DNA from: Chryseobacterium sp. FH2
GTDB taxonomy: Bacteria > Bacteroidota > Bacteroidia > Flavobacteriales > Weeksellaceae
DNA: 64,000 nt
Assembly (NCBI RefSeq): GCF_001045455.1
Contig: NZ_LFNE01000004.1
Coordinates: 62,001-126,000 of the forward strand
Reading direction: 5' to 3'
Shown: one piece after another, positions 1 through 9,167 of the stretch
Position numbering within the stretch: position 1 is the first letter of the stretch
Layout of the letters: each line of letters begins with the position of its first letter
Made by a program: the position numbers and the translations under genes
Notes under the pieces: model-generated
The model's database searches: none
What the model was told of the DNA's origin: nothing
The model's input: only the letters and a program-made list of their open reading frames with translations

Positions 1-891
1 ATTACAAAAACAGGAACATTGTATCCAGATAAATATGTTATTATTTGCGGGCATTTCGACAGTATCACTGGTCCCGGAGTTAATGATAACGGAAGCGGTA
101 CATCAATTATTTTGGAAGCAGCAAGAATCATGAAAGACGTTCCTACGGAATATTCAATTAAATTTATTCATTTTTCTGGTGAAGAGCAAGGCTTGAAGGG
201 CAGCTCTCATTATGCAAATACTGTTGCCTATCAAGGTTCAAACCGTGTACTGGATATAAAACTGGTTTTCAATTTGGATCAGGTAGGTGGAAAAATGGGT
301 AACAATAATAATACAATTTATTGTGATGAAGATATGGGTGGCAATCCTAATAATACAGCTGCTTCGGTTGCTGCTACCCAGGAATTGATAACTTGTACCC
401 AGCTTTATTCTCCACTTTTAACAGATATTGATGAAGCTGAAGATACTGATTATATGCCTTTTGAAGCAAAAGGTGAGGTCATTACAGGTTATTTTGAAAA
501 AATAAGAAGTAATTATCCACATACAGTAAATGATACTTTTGCCAATACAGATCCTGTTTATATTTACAATGTCGGAAAAGCATCTTTGGGTGCCCTGCAA
601 CATTTCGCTGTAGCTGCAACCAGTTTATTAAAAACTGATGAAACCAAAGTGAAAAATTCTTTGGAGTCATTAAAAATTTATCCAAATCCTGCGAAAGATG
701 AGTTGTATCTTGAGCTTCCAAATAAAGTTAGAAACTTTCATTTCGAAATAACGGATTTATCATCCCGCTCATTGTTTAAGACTGAAAATCAAACTAAAAT
801 AAATGTTTCAGAATTAAGTAATGGTGTTTATTTGGGTATTGTAAAAACCGATAAAGAGAAAGTTGTAAGAAAAATATTAATCGAAAGATAA
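1..891 (+). CDS. M28 family zinc aminopeptidase with T9SS sorting domain (5' truncated)
   Basis: This is the C-terminal part of a secreted metallopeptidase. The frame is open from base 1, so the true start lies outside the window; the first in-frame TTG at 19 is not a real start. M28 metal-ligand motifs are visible in order: GHFDS, then GVNDNGSGT, SGEEQG with the catalytic and metal Glu pair, FNLDQVGG, and a late PHTVNDT histidine. The last 80 or so residues form a separate Por-type tail: LKIYPNPAKDELYLE, then NGVYLGIV and a terminal VVRKILIER. Such tails direct export by the type IX secretion system in Bacteroidota. Expected location is the cell surface or medium, cleaving N-terminal residues from peptides. 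An intrinsic terminator follows directly. Confidence 0.93.
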   Translation: MTKTGTLYPDKYVIICGHFDSITGPGVNDNGSGTSIILEAARIMKDVPTEYSIKFIHFSGEEQGLKGSSHYANTVAYQGSNRVLDIKLVFNLDQVGGKMGNNNNTIYCDEDMGGNPNNTAASVAATQELITCTQLYSPLLTDIDEAEDTDYMPFEAKGEVITGYFEKIRSNYPHTVNDTFANTDPVYIYNVGKASLGALQHFAVAATSLLKTDETKVKNSLESLKIYPNPAKDELYLELPNKVRNFHFEITDLSSRSLFKTENQTKINVSELSNGVYLGIVKTDKEKVVRKILIER

Positions 892-897
892 ACAATT

Positions 898-926
898 AAA
901 CCTCATTTATAATGAGGTTTTTTATT
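898..926 (+). terminator. Intrinsic terminator between peptidase and hisIE
   Basis: A perfect inverted repeat with arms AAACCTCATT and AATGAGGTTT is followed on the plus strand by a T-run. It ends the peptidase transcript; on the minus strand the U-tract is weaker, though the hairpin sits just after the hisIE stop and could serve both convergent transcripts. Confidence 0.8.
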
Positions 927-1509
927 TGTTCCGGCTTTGTAATATTTCTTCAATTTCCTGTAAAGAAAACTTTTTGACTTTAAGTAAAATCAAAACATGA
1001 TAGAGTAAATCTGCGGCCTCATTTTTAAATAGATCATCATTATCATCTTTGGCTTCTATTACGAGCTCTATCGCTTCCTCTCCCACTTTCTGAGCCACTT
1101 TATTTATTCCTTTCTGAGATAATGAATAAGTATAAGAATCATGTATCTTTTCATCAATCCGTTGTGAAATTTTTTCTTCCAGCTCATATAAAAATCCTTT
1201 TGAAGCTTTCTCTCCAAAACAGCTGAAACTTCCTGTATGGCAAACAATTTTTTTTGGGATTACTTTAATCAAAATTGTATCATTATCACAATCATTATGA
1301 ATACTTTTTACGGATAAAAAATTTCCGGATACTTCACCTTTTGTCCAGAGCCTGTTTCTTGAACGACTGAAAAAACTAACAACTCCTTCCTCTTTTGTTT
1401 TTATAAAAGCTTCTTCATTCATATAACCAAGCATTAAAACCTGTAAAGTTCTGTAATCCTGAATGACAACAGGAATAAGGCCGTTTGCTTTATTAAAATC
1501 TAATTTCAT
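922..1509 (-). CDS. hisIE: Bifunctional phosphoribosyl-AMP cyclohydrolase / phosphoribosyl-ATP pyrophosphatase
   Basis: This fused enzyme carries out steps 2 and 3 of histidine synthesis: pyrophosphate removal from PR-ATP and opening of the adenine ring of PR-AMP. Residues 1 to about 105 are the HisI domain, with the metal-binding HNDCDNDT and CHTGSFSCF motifs. The HisE domain follows, with the MazG-like helix [15 protein letters not shown] and [11 protein letters not shown]. The length of 195 aa is normal for the fusion. It is the last gene of the his operon, and its ATG overlaps the hisF stop by 4 nt, which suggests translational coupling. Confidence 0.97.
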   Translation of the reverse strand: MKLDFNKANGLIPVVIQDYRTLQVLMLGYMNEEAFIKTKEEGVVSFFSRSRNRLWTKGEVSGNFLSVKSIHNDCDNDTILIKVIPKKIVCHTGSFSCFGEKASKGFLYELEEKISQRIDEKIHDSYTYSLSQKGINKVAQKVGEEAIELVIEAKDDNDDLFKNEAADLLYHVLILLKVKKFSLQEIEEILQSRNK

Positions 1510-2258
1510 CGTATTGCTATATTTTGTTTTTTTAATTCTTGCTTTACATCATTGATGTTCAGCTCTCCAAAATGGAAGATACTTGCAGCTAAAGCTCCTG
1601 TTGCTGGTGTTTCATTAAAAACATTTTCAAAATCCTTTACATTTCCGGCTCCTCCCGAGGCTATGACGGGGAGATTCACATTTTCAGAAATCAGTTTTGT
1701 AATTCTTAAATCGAAACCATTTTTAGTTCCGTCAGCATCCATGGAAGTTAAAAGAATTTCTCCTGCTCCCAATTCCTCAGATTTTTTTGCCCAATCAAGA
1801 GTTTGTAAAGCGGTGATTTCCCGACCTCCTTTGATATGGACCCAATCTGAACCATTAGCGAATTTGGTATCAATTGCAACGACAATACATTGACTCCCAA
1901 ATTCGTATGAGAGTTCAGATATTAATTTTGGTTTTTTCACTGCAGCAGAATTAATACTGATCTTGTCTGCACCGGCTTCCAGCAATTTTCTCACGTCTTC
2001 CACAGAAGATATTCCGCCTCCGACTGTGAAAGGAATACTTAATTCTTTAGCAATATTTTTTACCAATTCAACGAAAGTTTTTCGCTCTTCAATGGTTGCT
2101 GTAATATCCAGAAAAACTAATTCATCTGCTCCCTCTTTTTCATATTTTTCAGCTAATTCAATGGGATTTCCTGCATTTATCAATCCTTCAAAATTGATCC
2201 CTTTTACCGTAGTTCCGTCTTTTATATCTAAACAGGGAATAATTCTCTTTTTAAGCAT
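1506..2258 (-). CDS. hisF: Imidazole glycerol phosphate synthase cyclase subunit HisF
   Basis: HisF is the (beta/alpha)8-barrel cyclase partner of HisH. It turns PRFAR plus ammonia into IGP and AICAR. Seen: [15 protein letters not shown] at the N-terminus with the catalytic Asp, the FTVGGGI phosphate loop, SMDADGT containing the second catalytic Asp, and ASGGAG near the end. I start at the ATG at 2258, the family-typical MLKKRIIPC, rather than an in-frame TTG two codons upstream. This start overlaps the end of hisA by 8 nt. Length about 250 aa is standard. Confidence 0.97.
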   Translation of the reverse strand: MLKKRIIPCLDIKDGTTVKGINFEGLINAGNPIELAEKYEKEGADELVFLDITATIEERKTFVELVKNIAKELSIPFTVGGGISSVEDVRKLLEAGADKISINSAAVKKPKLISELSYEFGSQCIVVAIDTKFANGSDWVHIKGGREITALQTLDWAKKSEELGAGEILLTSMDADGTKNGFDLRITKLISENVNLPVIASGGAGNVKDFENVFNETPATGALAASIFHFGELNINDVKQELKKQNIAIR

Positions 2259-2973
2259 TTTCAATAAATTTTTGAATTTCTTTCAGTTTGATTTTTCCTT
2301 CATAAATGGCTTTGCCTATAATGGTTCCTGAGCAGCCGATTTCTTTCATTTTATAAACATCTTTAATATTTGAAATTCCACCACTCGCTGTAAGTTGAAT
2401 TGAAGTTTCATTCAAAATCATTTTGTATAAATCAGTCGCAGGGCCTTCCAACATTCCGTCTCTTGCAATATCGGTGCAAATTACATTCTGGATACCTTTA
2501 TTTTTATAGTCAAGAATGAAGTCAATTACATCCTTATTGCTTTCTTTGAGCCAGCCGGAAGTTTTAATTTTTCTATTTTCACAATCAGCCCCCAAAATGA
2601 TTTTTTCAGCGCCATATTCATTTATAATTTTATAACAAAATTCAGGGTTTTGAATAGCAATGCTTCCAACTGTAATCTGTGTAGCTCCTGAACCAAAAGC
2701 TATTTTAATATCCTCTTGCGTTTTTAAACCACCTCCGAAATCAATTTGTAACGAAGTTTCTTTAGCAATACTTTCTAGAACTTTTTGATTAACGATATGT
2801 TGTGATTTTGCGCCATCCAAATCAACCAGGTGGAGAAATTTCACACCAAAACTTTCAAATTCTTTAGCAACCTCTACAGGATTTTCATGATATATTTTTT
2901 TGGTGTCATAATCTCCTTTTGAGAGACGTACACATTTTCCATCAATAATGTCAATTGCCGGAATAATTTTCAT
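2251..2973 (-). CDS. hisA: ProFAR isomerase HisA
   Basis: HisA isomerises ProFAR to PRFAR with a TIM barrel related to HisF. Seen: the N-terminal [15 protein letters not shown] with the catalytic Asp, the phosphate-binding FGGGL and ASGGIS turns, and [13 protein letters not shown] with the second catalytic Asp. The 240 aa length is typical. It lies 3 nt after hisH and its 3' end overlaps hisF, so the genes are probably translated as a coupled unit. Confidence 0.97.
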   Translation of the reverse strand: MKIIPAIDIIDGKCVRLSKGDYDTKKIYHENPVEVAKEFESFGVKFLHLVDLDGAKSQHIVNQKVLESIAKETSLQIDFGGGLKTQEDIKIAFGSGATQITVGSIAIQNPEFCYKIINEYGAEKIILGADCENRKIKTSGWLKESNKDVIDFILDYKNKGIQNVICTDIARDGMLEGPATDLYKMILNETSIQLTASGGISNIKDVYKMKEIGCSGTIIGKAIYEGKIKLKEIQKFIENA

Positions 2974-2976
2974 AAT

Positions 2977-3555
2977 TTAAAGTTTTAAAAAATTGTTCAA
3001 TAACAAGCTTCCAATTTTTCCCGATTTTTCCGGATGAAATTGCATTGCAAAAAAATTATCCCTCTGTAAGGACGCGCTAAATGGCAAAATATAATCACAA
3101 ATTGATGTTGTATTTTCTGATAATTCACAATAATAGCTGTGAACAAAATAGACATCATTTTCTTCTTGAATTTTCGAAAATAATAGTGATTTGAAATCTG
3201 AAATTGTGTTCCATCCCATGTGAGGAACAACGTTTCCTGACGGAAATTTTTTAACATTAATATCAAAAATTCCCATTCCAGCTGTATTTCCTTCTTCATT
3301 ACTTTTACACATCAGCTGCATTCCCAAACAAATTCCCAAAATAGGCTGTGTTAAAGTTGGGATAAGTTTGTCTAAACCTTTCTCTTTGAGTAAATTCATT
3401 GTTGAAGAAGCTTCACCTACTCCCGGGAAAATAACTTTATCGGCTTTTCTAATCGAATCAAAGTCATCGGTTATTATTGATTCTGTATTCAGCCTGTTCA
3501 GAGCATTTTGGACAGAATATACATTTCCTCCGTTGTATTTTATAATAGCTATCAT
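2977..3555 (-). CDS. hisH: Imidazole glycerol phosphate synthase glutaminase subunit HisH
   Basis: HisH is the class-I glutamine amidotransferase that feeds ammonia to HisF. The nucleophilic Cys sits in LGICLGMQLM (about residue 76), and the His-Glu of the triad is in MQFHPEKSG near the C-terminus. The N-terminal IIKYNGGNVYSV segment and FPGVGEASS (oxyanion region) are typical. It has 192 aa, is separated from hisB by 1 nt, and lies beside its partner genes hisA and hisF. Confidence 0.97.
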   Translation of the reverse strand: MIAIIKYNGGNVYSVQNALNRLNTESIITDDFDSIRKADKVIFPGVGEASSTMNLLKEKGLDKLIPTLTQPILGICLGMQLMCKSNEEGNTAGMGIFDINVKKFPSGNVVPHMGWNTISDFKSLLFSKIQEENDVYFVHSYYCELSENTTSICDYILPFSASLQRDNFFAMQFHPEKSGKIGSLLLNNFLKL

Positions 3556-3556
3556 A

Positions 3557-4651
3557 TTATAAACTTCCTTTTGTGGAAGGTAGATTGAAGTTTTGGTCGG
3601 TTTGATTGACTGCCATTTTTACCGCTTTTGCAAAGGCTTTAAAAACAGATTCAATTTTATGGTGCTCATTTTCACCTTCAGCTTTAATATTCACATTACA
3701 TTTGGCAGAATCAGTGAAAGATTTAAAGAAGTGAAAAAACATTTCGGTAGGTACATCTCCGATTTTTTCCCGGTTAAAATTTACATTCCAAACCAACCAA
3801 GGTCTTCCTCCAAAATCAATAGCAACCTGTGAAAGGCAATCGTCCATCGGAAGTAAAAAACCATATCTTTCAATTCCTTTTTTCTTTCCCAAAGCCTTTA
3901 AAACAGCTTCTCCCAAAACAATTCCCGTATCTTCGATAGTGTGATGCTCGTCAACCTGCAAATCACCATTGACTTTAATTTTTAAATCCAAATTCCCATG
4001 ACGTGAAATTTGTTCAAGCATATGATCAAAAAAGTATAAACCTGTAGAAATTTCCGAATTTCCTTTCCCGTCAAGGTTTACTTCGACTTCTATTTCTGTT
4101 TCATGGGTTCTTCTTAAAACTTTAGCTTTTCTCGGAATTTGTTTTAAATATTGATAAATTTCATCCCAGCTTTCAGTCGTCAATTCAGCATTTTTATTGT
4201 AAATTTTATTAATAAAAATAGCTTTTGACCCTAAATTTTTTGCTAATTGAATATCTGTAATTCTATCTCCTATCACAAAAGAATTTTCTAAATCATAATC
4301 TCCGTAAATATATTTTTCAAGTAATCCTGTTCGAGGTTTTCTTGTGGGTAAATTTTCATGTTCAAAGCTTTTATCAATCAGAATTTCATTGAAAATAATT
4401 CCTTCATTTTCAAATGTTTTAAGCATTTTTTCCTGCGGCTTTACGAAATTATCAAGAGGAAACTTATCTGTTCCCAAGCCATCCTGATTGGTTATAATAA
4501 TTAACTCGTAATCTAGTTCTTTCGCAATTTTTGACAAATTTTGAATTACTTTGGGGTAAAACTCCAGCTTTTCCAGAGAATCAACCTGAAAATCAACCGG
4601 AGGTTCAATAATTAATGTTCCATCTCGATCTATAAACAATACTTTTTTCAT
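3557..4651 (-). CDS. hisB: Bifunctional histidinol-phosphatase / imidazoleglycerol-phosphate dehydratase
   Basis: The enzyme combines two non-consecutive histidine steps. Residues 1 to about 165 are a HAD phosphatase: FIDRDGTLI holds the two catalytic Asp, and [13 protein letters not shown] the later acidic motif. From about residue 170 comes the dehydratase, with the Mn-binding motifs [21 protein letters not shown] and [16 protein letters not shown]. The 364 aa length fits the fused form found in enterobacteria and many Bacteroidota. Intergenic gaps are 1 nt to hisH and 4 nt to hisC. Confidence 0.97.
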   Translation of the reverse strand: MKKVLFIDRDGTLIIEPPVDFQVDSLEKLEFYPKVIQNLSKIAKELDYELIIITNQDGLGTDKFPLDNFVKPQEKMLKTFENEGIIFNEILIDKSFEHENLPTRKPRTGLLEKYIYGDYDLENSFVIGDRITDIQLAKNLGSKAIFINKIYNKNAELTTESWDEIYQYLKQIPRKAKVLRRTHETEIEVEVNLDGKGNSEISTGLYFFDHMLEQISRHGNLDLKIKVNGDLQVDEHHTIEDTGIVLGEAVLKALGKKKGIERYGFLLPMDDCLSQVAIDFGGRPWLVWNVNFNREKIGDVPTEMFFHFFKSFTDSAKCNVNIKAEGENEHHKIESVFKAFAKAVKMAVNQTDQNFNLPSTKGSL

Positions 4652-4655
4652 GATT

Positions 4656-5681
4656 TTAAATGTTTTTTAGAATATTAATCAGTTTTTGATTTTCTTCTTG
4701 GTTTCCAATATTGATTCTGATACAATTGGGAATAGAAGGAGCTCTTTTACTTGTTAAAATTTCGTTTTCCACTAAATTTTCATAAACTTTTTCCACGTCT
4801 TCAAATTCAATCAGGAAAAAATTTGCATCTGTTGGAAATACTTTTTTGATGCAGTTTACATCTTCAAATTTGGAATTTAACCAAGTTCTTTCCTTAAAAA
4901 TATTTTCTAAGTTCTTGTCAAATTCATTGGGATTATCAAGACAATTCAGTATCATTTCCTGGCTCATAGAATTCACATTATAAGGCGCTTTTACCAAATT
5001 GATCAATCGGATAATCTCCTCTGAAGAGCAAGCAATTCCAACTCTTGCACCAGCTTTTCCCCAAGCTTTTGAAAAAGTCTGAAGAACAATAAGATTCGGA
5101 TATCTCTCAATCAGTTCTACACTTGATTTTTCATCAGAAAATTCTATATAAGCTTCGTCTACCACCACAATTCCATTAAAATTTTTAATAAAAAATTCAA
5201 TATCTTGTATACAGTTGCCTGTCGGGTTATTAGGAGAACATAAAAAGAAAATTTTTAACGAATTGTCGGCTGTAATCTTTAAAAAATCATCTTTATTAAT
5301 GTCAAAATTTTCGTTTAGGTTTAGTTTTATAACTTTGTTTTCATTGATTGATGCATAAAAACCATACATGGCAAATGAAGGATTCATCATTAGGATTGAA
5401 TCTTTTTGGGGTTCGCAGAAAACTTTTATAATCAAATCTATCAATTCATCACTTCCATTTCCTACCGCAATCTGGCTGGGCTGAATATTTTTAATCTGAG
5501 ATAATTTTTCTTTCAGTTTTTTCTGTGTAGAATCAGGGTAACGGTTATATTTCCCAAACGGATTTTCATTCGCATCTAATAAAACAGGTGAATCAAATTT
5601 ATTATTATCCCTAAAACTGATATAAGGCTGTAATGCTAAAATATTTTTTCGGACTAAAGTGTTGATATTAATTGTTGTCAT
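4656..5681 (-). CDS. hisC: Histidinol-phosphate aminotransferase
   Basis: A PLP-dependent fold-type I aminotransferase converting imidazole-acetol phosphate and glutamate to histidinol phosphate. Seen: [11 protein letters not shown] near residue 75, [17 protein letters not shown] with the PLP-contacting Asp and Tyr, and [15 protein letters not shown] with the Schiff-base Lys. The C-terminal CIRINIGN contains the substrate-binding Arg. Length 341 aa is normal. Its start overlaps the end of hisD by 14 nt. Confidence 0.96.
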   Translation of the reverse strand: MTTININTLVRKNILALQPYISFRDNNKFDSPVLLDANENPFGKYNRYPDSTQKKLKEKLSQIKNIQPSQIAVGNGSDELIDLIIKVFCEPQKDSILMMNPSFAMYGFYASINENKVIKLNLNENFDINKDDFLKITADNSLKIFFLCSPNNPTGNCIQDIEFFIKNFNGIVVVDEAYIEFSDEKSSVELIERYPNLIVLQTFSKAWGKAGARVGIACSSEEIIRLINLVKAPYNVNSMSQEMILNCLDNPNEFDKNLENIFKERTWLNSKFEDVNCIKKVFPTDANFFLIEFEDVEKVYENLVENEILTSKRAPSIPNCIRINIGNQEENQKLINILKNI

Positions 5682-6963
5682 TTTGTATTTGTTTTAATCG
5701 TATTGAAACGGCATTCTTGTGAGCTGTTAAACCTTCAGCTTCTGCCATGATTTCTATTGTTTTTCCTAAATTTTGAATTCCTTGTTTTGATAAGTTCTGA
5801 AAGGTAATTTTCTTTACGAAACTGTCAAGAGATACTCCACTGTAATTTCTTGAAAATCCGTTTGTCGGCAAAGTGTGATTAGTTCCGCTTGCATAATCTC
5901 CTGCACTTTCGCATGAATAATTTCCAAGAAAAACCGAACCGGCATTTTGAATCAACGGAATATAATTTTCAAAATTTTCTATCGCTAGGATAAGATGTTC
6001 AGGAGCATATAAATTACTAAATTCGATAGCTTGTTCAATATTATTTAAAAGAATAAAATAGCTGTTATTCAAAGCATTCTGAGCAAATTCCTTCCTTGGT
6101 AGAGCTTTAATCTGTTTTTCTACATCAGCAATAGTCTGATTAAAAATTTTGAAATCATCAGCAATAAAAATTACCTGGCTGTCAGTTCCATGTTCAGCCT
6201 GTGATAATAAATCTGCAGCGCAAAACCCCGAAATAGCTTGTTTATCAGCAATTACCAAAACCTCACTTGGGCCTGCAGGCATATCAATGGCCACACCATA
6301 ATTTTGAGTATATTCTTTTGCAGCTACTACAAACTGGTTTCCCGGGCCGAAAATTTTATAAACATTCGGGATACTTTCAGTTCCAAAAGTCATTGCTGCA
6401 ATGGCTTGGGCTCCTCCTGTTTTGAAAATCTTTGTAATACCACAAAGTTGTGCCGTATAAAGAATTGCCGGATTAATACTTCCATTTTTATCGGGAGGCG
6501 TACAAAGTATAATTTCTTTACAACCAGCAAGTTGGGCGGGAATTGCAAGCATCAAAACAGTTGAAAAAAGGGGTGCAGTCCCTGAGGGAATATAAATCCC
6601 TATTTTTTCAATTGCCCGGTTTTCTCTCCAGCAAATCACGCCTTTTGCGGTTTCTATTTTTTGAATACCGGTTATTTGTGAAGCGTGAAATTTTGTAATA
6701 TTTTCTTTTGCCTGTTGGATGGCCTTTTTTAAATCACTGTTTATCAATAGATTTGACTCAAGGATTTCGTTTCGGGAAACTTCTAAATTTTGAATTTCAA
6801 CATTATCAAACTTTTTATTGAGTTCTAATAAGGCTTTGTCTCCACACTTTTCAACCTTTGTGAAAATCTCTACAATGATTTTCGAAATTTCTTCTCTTTT
6901 AATAGCCGGACGTTCTACTAATTTTGTCCATTCTTTTTTTTCGGGATATCGGTTTATATTCAT
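5668..6963 (-). CDS. hisD: Histidinol dehydrogenase
   Basis: A zinc- and NAD-dependent enzyme that oxidises histidinol to histidine in two steps, the end of the pathway. Diagnostic segments: KIFGPGNQFVVAAKEY, DMPAGPSEVLVIAD, LLSQAEHGTDSQVIFI (metal-ligand Gln and His), YAPEHLIL and SAGDYASGTNHTLPT. The 431 aa length is standard. It begins 1 nt after the hisG stop. Confidence 0.97.
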   Translation of the reverse strand: MNINRYPEKKEWTKLVERPAIKREEISKIIVEIFTKVEKCGDKALLELNKKFDNVEIQNLEVSRNEILESNLLINSDLKKAIQQAKENITKFHASQITGIQKIETAKGVICWRENRAIEKIGIYIPSGTAPLFSTVLMLAIPAQLAGCKEIILCTPPDKNGSINPAILYTAQLCGITKIFKTGGAQAIAAMTFGTESIPNVYKIFGPGNQFVVAAKEYTQNYGVAIDMPAGPSEVLVIADKQAISGFCAADLLSQAEHGTDSQVIFIADDFKIFNQTIADVEKQIKALPRKEFAQNALNNSYFILLNNIEQAIEFSNLYAPEHLILAIENFENYIPLIQNAGSVFLGNYSCESAGDYASGTNHTLPTNGFSRNYSGVSLDSFVKKITFQNLSKQGIQNLGKTIEIMAEAEGLTAHKNAVSIRLKQIQNDNN

Positions 6964-6964
6964 A

Positions 6965-7822
6965 TCAAATCACCATTTTATCAATTGGAATAATTAAAAT
7001 ATCTTGGGCTCCTTTTTCTTTGAGTTCATCAATGACGTCCCAAAATCTGACTTCATCAATCACGGAATGTATGCTGCTCCAACCCTCTTCTGCTAAAGGG
7101 ATTACGGTAGGACTTTTAAGAACAGGAAGCACACGTGAAATATCCTGAATCTTTTCATTGGGCACATTCATCAAGATGTATTTAGATTTTTTTGCCTTTA
7201 AAACAGACTTGATTCTAAAAAGAAATTTTTCCAGAATTGCTTGCTTAGTCTCATTTAAAATTGAGGTTTTGGCAAGTACAGCTTCGGAGGTAAGAAGAGT
7301 AACAGTTTCTCTCAGACCATTTTTAAAAAGAGTACTTCCGGAACTCACAATATCGCAGATTCCATCTGCAAGGCCTATATTGGGAGCAATTTCAACGGAA
7401 CCTGAAATGACATGAATATCCGCCGGAATATTATTTTTTTTCAGAAAATTTTTAAGAGTATTGGGATATGAAGTAGCAATTTTTTTATCTTGAAAATAAA
7501 TAAGACTATCGGTCTCTACTTCTTTTGGAACTGCTAAGGAAACCCTGCATTTTGAAAAACCTAATTTTTGAATAATTTCAATATCTTTTTGTTTTTCTAC
7601 TAAAAGGTTTTCACCTACAATGGCAATATCCACAACTCCGTCTTCAAGATACTGAGGAATGTCAGAGTTTCGTAAATACATAATCTCCATAGGAAAATTA
7701 TCGACTGAAACTTTTAATTGATCCTTTCCATTATTCACAAAAATTCCACAGTCTTTGAGGAGTTGTAAAGACTCTTCATAAAGCCTGCCGCTTTTTTGGA
7801 TTGCAATTTTTAATTTACTCAT
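6965..7822 (-). CDS. hisG: ATP phosphoribosyltransferase, long form with regulatory domain
   Basis: The first and committed step of histidine synthesis, joining ATP and PRPP. At 285 aa it is the long form: two catalytic lobes (LKIAIQKSGRL at the N-terminus, GLADGICDIVSSGSTL as the PRPP loop near residue 150) and a C-terminal ACT-like domain of about 75 residues that binds histidine for feedback inhibition. HisZ is not expected with this form. It is the first structural gene after the his leader; its start codon lies in a segment that can pair with upstream RNA (see the regulatory entry). Confidence 0.97.
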   Translation of the reverse strand: MSKLKIAIQKSGRLYEESLQLLKDCGIFVNNGKDQLKVSVDNFPMEIMYLRNSDIPQYLEDGVVDIAIVGENLLVEKQKDIEIIQKLGFSKCRVSLAVPKEVETDSLIYFQDKKIATSYPNTLKNFLKKNNIPADIHVISGSVEIAPNIGLADGICDIVSSGSTLFKNGLRETVTLLTSEAVLAKTSILNETKQAILEKFLFRIKSVLKAKKSKYILMNVPNEKIQDISRVLPVLKSPTVIPLAEEGWSSIHSVIDEVRFWDVIDELKEKGAQDILIIPIDKMVI

Positions 7823-7850
7823 TTCGTTTAAATTGGATCTGAGTAAATAA
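7812..7850 (-). promoter_or_regulatory. Potential hairpin masking the hisG start codon
   Basis: On the transcript, TATTTACTCAGA (complement of 7838-7849) can pair over 9 bp with TGAGTAAAT, which overlaps the hisG ATG (complement of 7813-7821). The same upstream segment is also fully complementary over 12 nt to the loop region of the attenuator terminator (7901-7912). Pairing is seen in the sequence; a role in translation control is inference. Confidence 0.45.
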
Positions 7851-7885
7851 AGTGATAGTTGAAGTATTTTCGTGAAAAACCAGAA

Positions 7886-7918
7886 AACAAAAAAACCGTC
7901 TATTTACTCAGACGGTTT
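7886..7918 (-). terminator. His operon attenuator terminator
   Basis: RNA arms AAACCGTCT and AGACGGTTT enclose an 8-nt loop and are followed by a run of U, a standard intrinsic terminator. It lies between the leader peptide and hisG, so it can end transcription before the structural genes. The left arm CCGTCT is also complementary to AGACGG inside the leader ORF (7960-7965), giving a possible antiterminator. Confidence 0.85.
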
Positions 7919-7952
7919 AATTATTTTGATTTTTAACACAGGTACATATCAA

Positions 7953-8015
7953 TCAATATCCGTCTTGGCAGAGATAATGATGATAATGATGTACTGTTAA
8001 AAAATTCGGTTTCAT
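7953..8015 (-). CDS. hisL: His operon leader peptide (20 aa, four His codons)
   Basis: The ORF is ATG, 20 codons, TGA, encoding MKPNFLTVHHYHHYLCQDGY. Four of six consecutive codons are His, interleaved with Tyr, as expected for a leader whose translation senses charged tRNA-His. It starts about 18 nt after a consensus promoter and is followed by an intrinsic terminator before hisG. The His codons lie in a loop whose flanks (7987-8000 and 7933-7951) are complementary, so ribosome position would decide which RNA hairpins form. Composition, position and terminator together make this a strong call, although the ORF is tiny. Confidence 0.9.
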   Translation of the reverse strand: MKPNFLTVHHYHHYLCQDGY

Positions 8016-8032
8016 TGTTGAAATCTGTGGTA

Positions 8033-8062
8033 CAAATGTAGGACTTATTTTTTAACTGCAAA
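8033..8062 (-). promoter_or_regulatory. Promoter of the his operon
   Basis: On the minus strand TTTG (8059-8062) and TACATTTG (8033-8040) are 18 bp apart, matching the Bacteroidota primary sigma consensus TTTG-N18/19-TANNTTTG. Transcription would begin near 8026, about 10 nt upstream of hisL. Confidence 0.75.
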
Positions 8063-8069
8063 GATTTTT

Positions 8070-9167
8070 CTAAATATTTTTTTGATAAAGCTTCATCAAT
8101 TCAGAGGCGATTGGCTTGTCATTAAACTTTTGAACAAACTCAAAACCCTTATCAGCACGGCGTTTCCTCTCAGATTCATTATCCCAAAGAAATTTTATTT
8201 TTGATTGAATATCCAAATAATTTTTTGGGTCAATATAAACCGAATCTGGACCGCCTGCTTCCGGAAGGCAACTTGTATTGCTGGTAATGGCAACTGTCTT
8301 TGAGAAAAGCGCTTCTATAACAGGAATTCCAAAACCTTCAAAGAAACTAGGGTAAACAAAAATATCAGCTAGTTTATAAATAACAGCAAGCTCATCCATT
8401 GAAACTCCTTCAAGAAAATGAACTTGTTTTTCCATTTTATTTTTACGGATAAATTCTTCTGTTTTTTTGAAATATTTTGTTTTTTTCCCGACAACAACCA
8501 AAGGAATTTCAGTGTCTTTAATGGCCTTTACAATATTCAGTAAATTTTTTCTTTCTTCAATCGTTCCGACGTTTAAAATAAATCTTTCCGGAAGCTGAAA
8601 TTTCTCTTTCGTTTTTTGAATAAATTCCCTGGAATGCTGCACTTTAAAAGCCTGATGACAGCCTTGATAGATAACAGTAATTTTACTTTCAGGAACTTTT
8701 AAAAATGTAATAATATCCTGTTTTGTCTGTTCTGAAATGGCAATAATTTCATCCGCAATTGTTGTCGCTTTTTTGAATTTCCACAAATGAATTTTACGAT
8801 CAAAAAAAGAATAATATTGAGGATATCTTACGAAAATAAGATCATGAATGGTTACTATTTTTTTGATTGGTTTTTTATCCCATTTTAAAGGCAATTCACC
8901 CGATAAACCATGAAAAATATCTGCATTTTGCTTTTGTGCATCTTTTCCCATTTTCAATTGCCGGGACATATTTCCTTTGGACGATTCGATAAAATGAACG
9001 TTTGATTTTTCAAGAATATCAAAACCTCTTTCAGATTTATTTTTATTGAATAGAAGATATTCATTTTCAGGATAATACTGAGAAAGAATTCTTACTAAAT
9101 CTCTCGAATAGTTTCCTAAGCCAGATGTGTTGTGAAAAAAACGCTTTGCATCAAATGCAATTTTCAT
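8070..9167 (-). CDS. Glycosyltransferase family 4 (GT-B fold)
   Basis: A cytoplasmic retaining sugar transferase of the GT4 (Glycos_transf_1) type. The N-terminal lobe shows DAKRFFHNTSGLGNYSRDL with the acceptor-side glycine loop. The C-terminal nucleotide-sugar lobe has FILNVGTIEERKNL and the EX7E motif in FFEGFGIPVIEALFS, followed by SNTSCLPEAGG. Length 365 aa is typical. It overlaps the upstream deacetylase gene by 4 nt and ends a five-gene run that includes a GT2, suggesting assembly of a surface glycan; donor and acceptor are not predictable. Confidence 0.9.
   Translation of the reverse strand: MKIAFDAKRFFHNTSGLGNYSRDLVRILSQYYPENEYLLFNKNKSERGFDILEKSNVHFIESSKGNMSRQLKMGKDAQKQNADIFHGLSGELPLKWDKKPIKKIVTIHDLIFVRYPQYYSFFDRKIHLWKFKKATTIADEIIAISEQTKQDIITFLKVPESKITVIYQGCHQAFKVQHSREFIQKTKEKFQLPERFILNVGTIEERKNLLNIVKAIKDTEIPLVVVGKKTKYFKKTEEFIRKNKMEKQVHFLEGVSMDELAVIYKLADIFVYPSFFEGFGIPVIEALFSKTVAITSNTSCLPEAGGPDSVYIDPKNYLDIQSKIKFLWDNESERKRRADKGFEFVQKFNDKPIASELMKLYQKNI

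Noticed and set aside
1552..2331. Two plus-strand ORFs (113 and 122 aa) opposite hisF and hisA
   Set aside because: Both are antisense shadows of highly conserved enzymes, with Ser/Pro-rich low-complexity translations.
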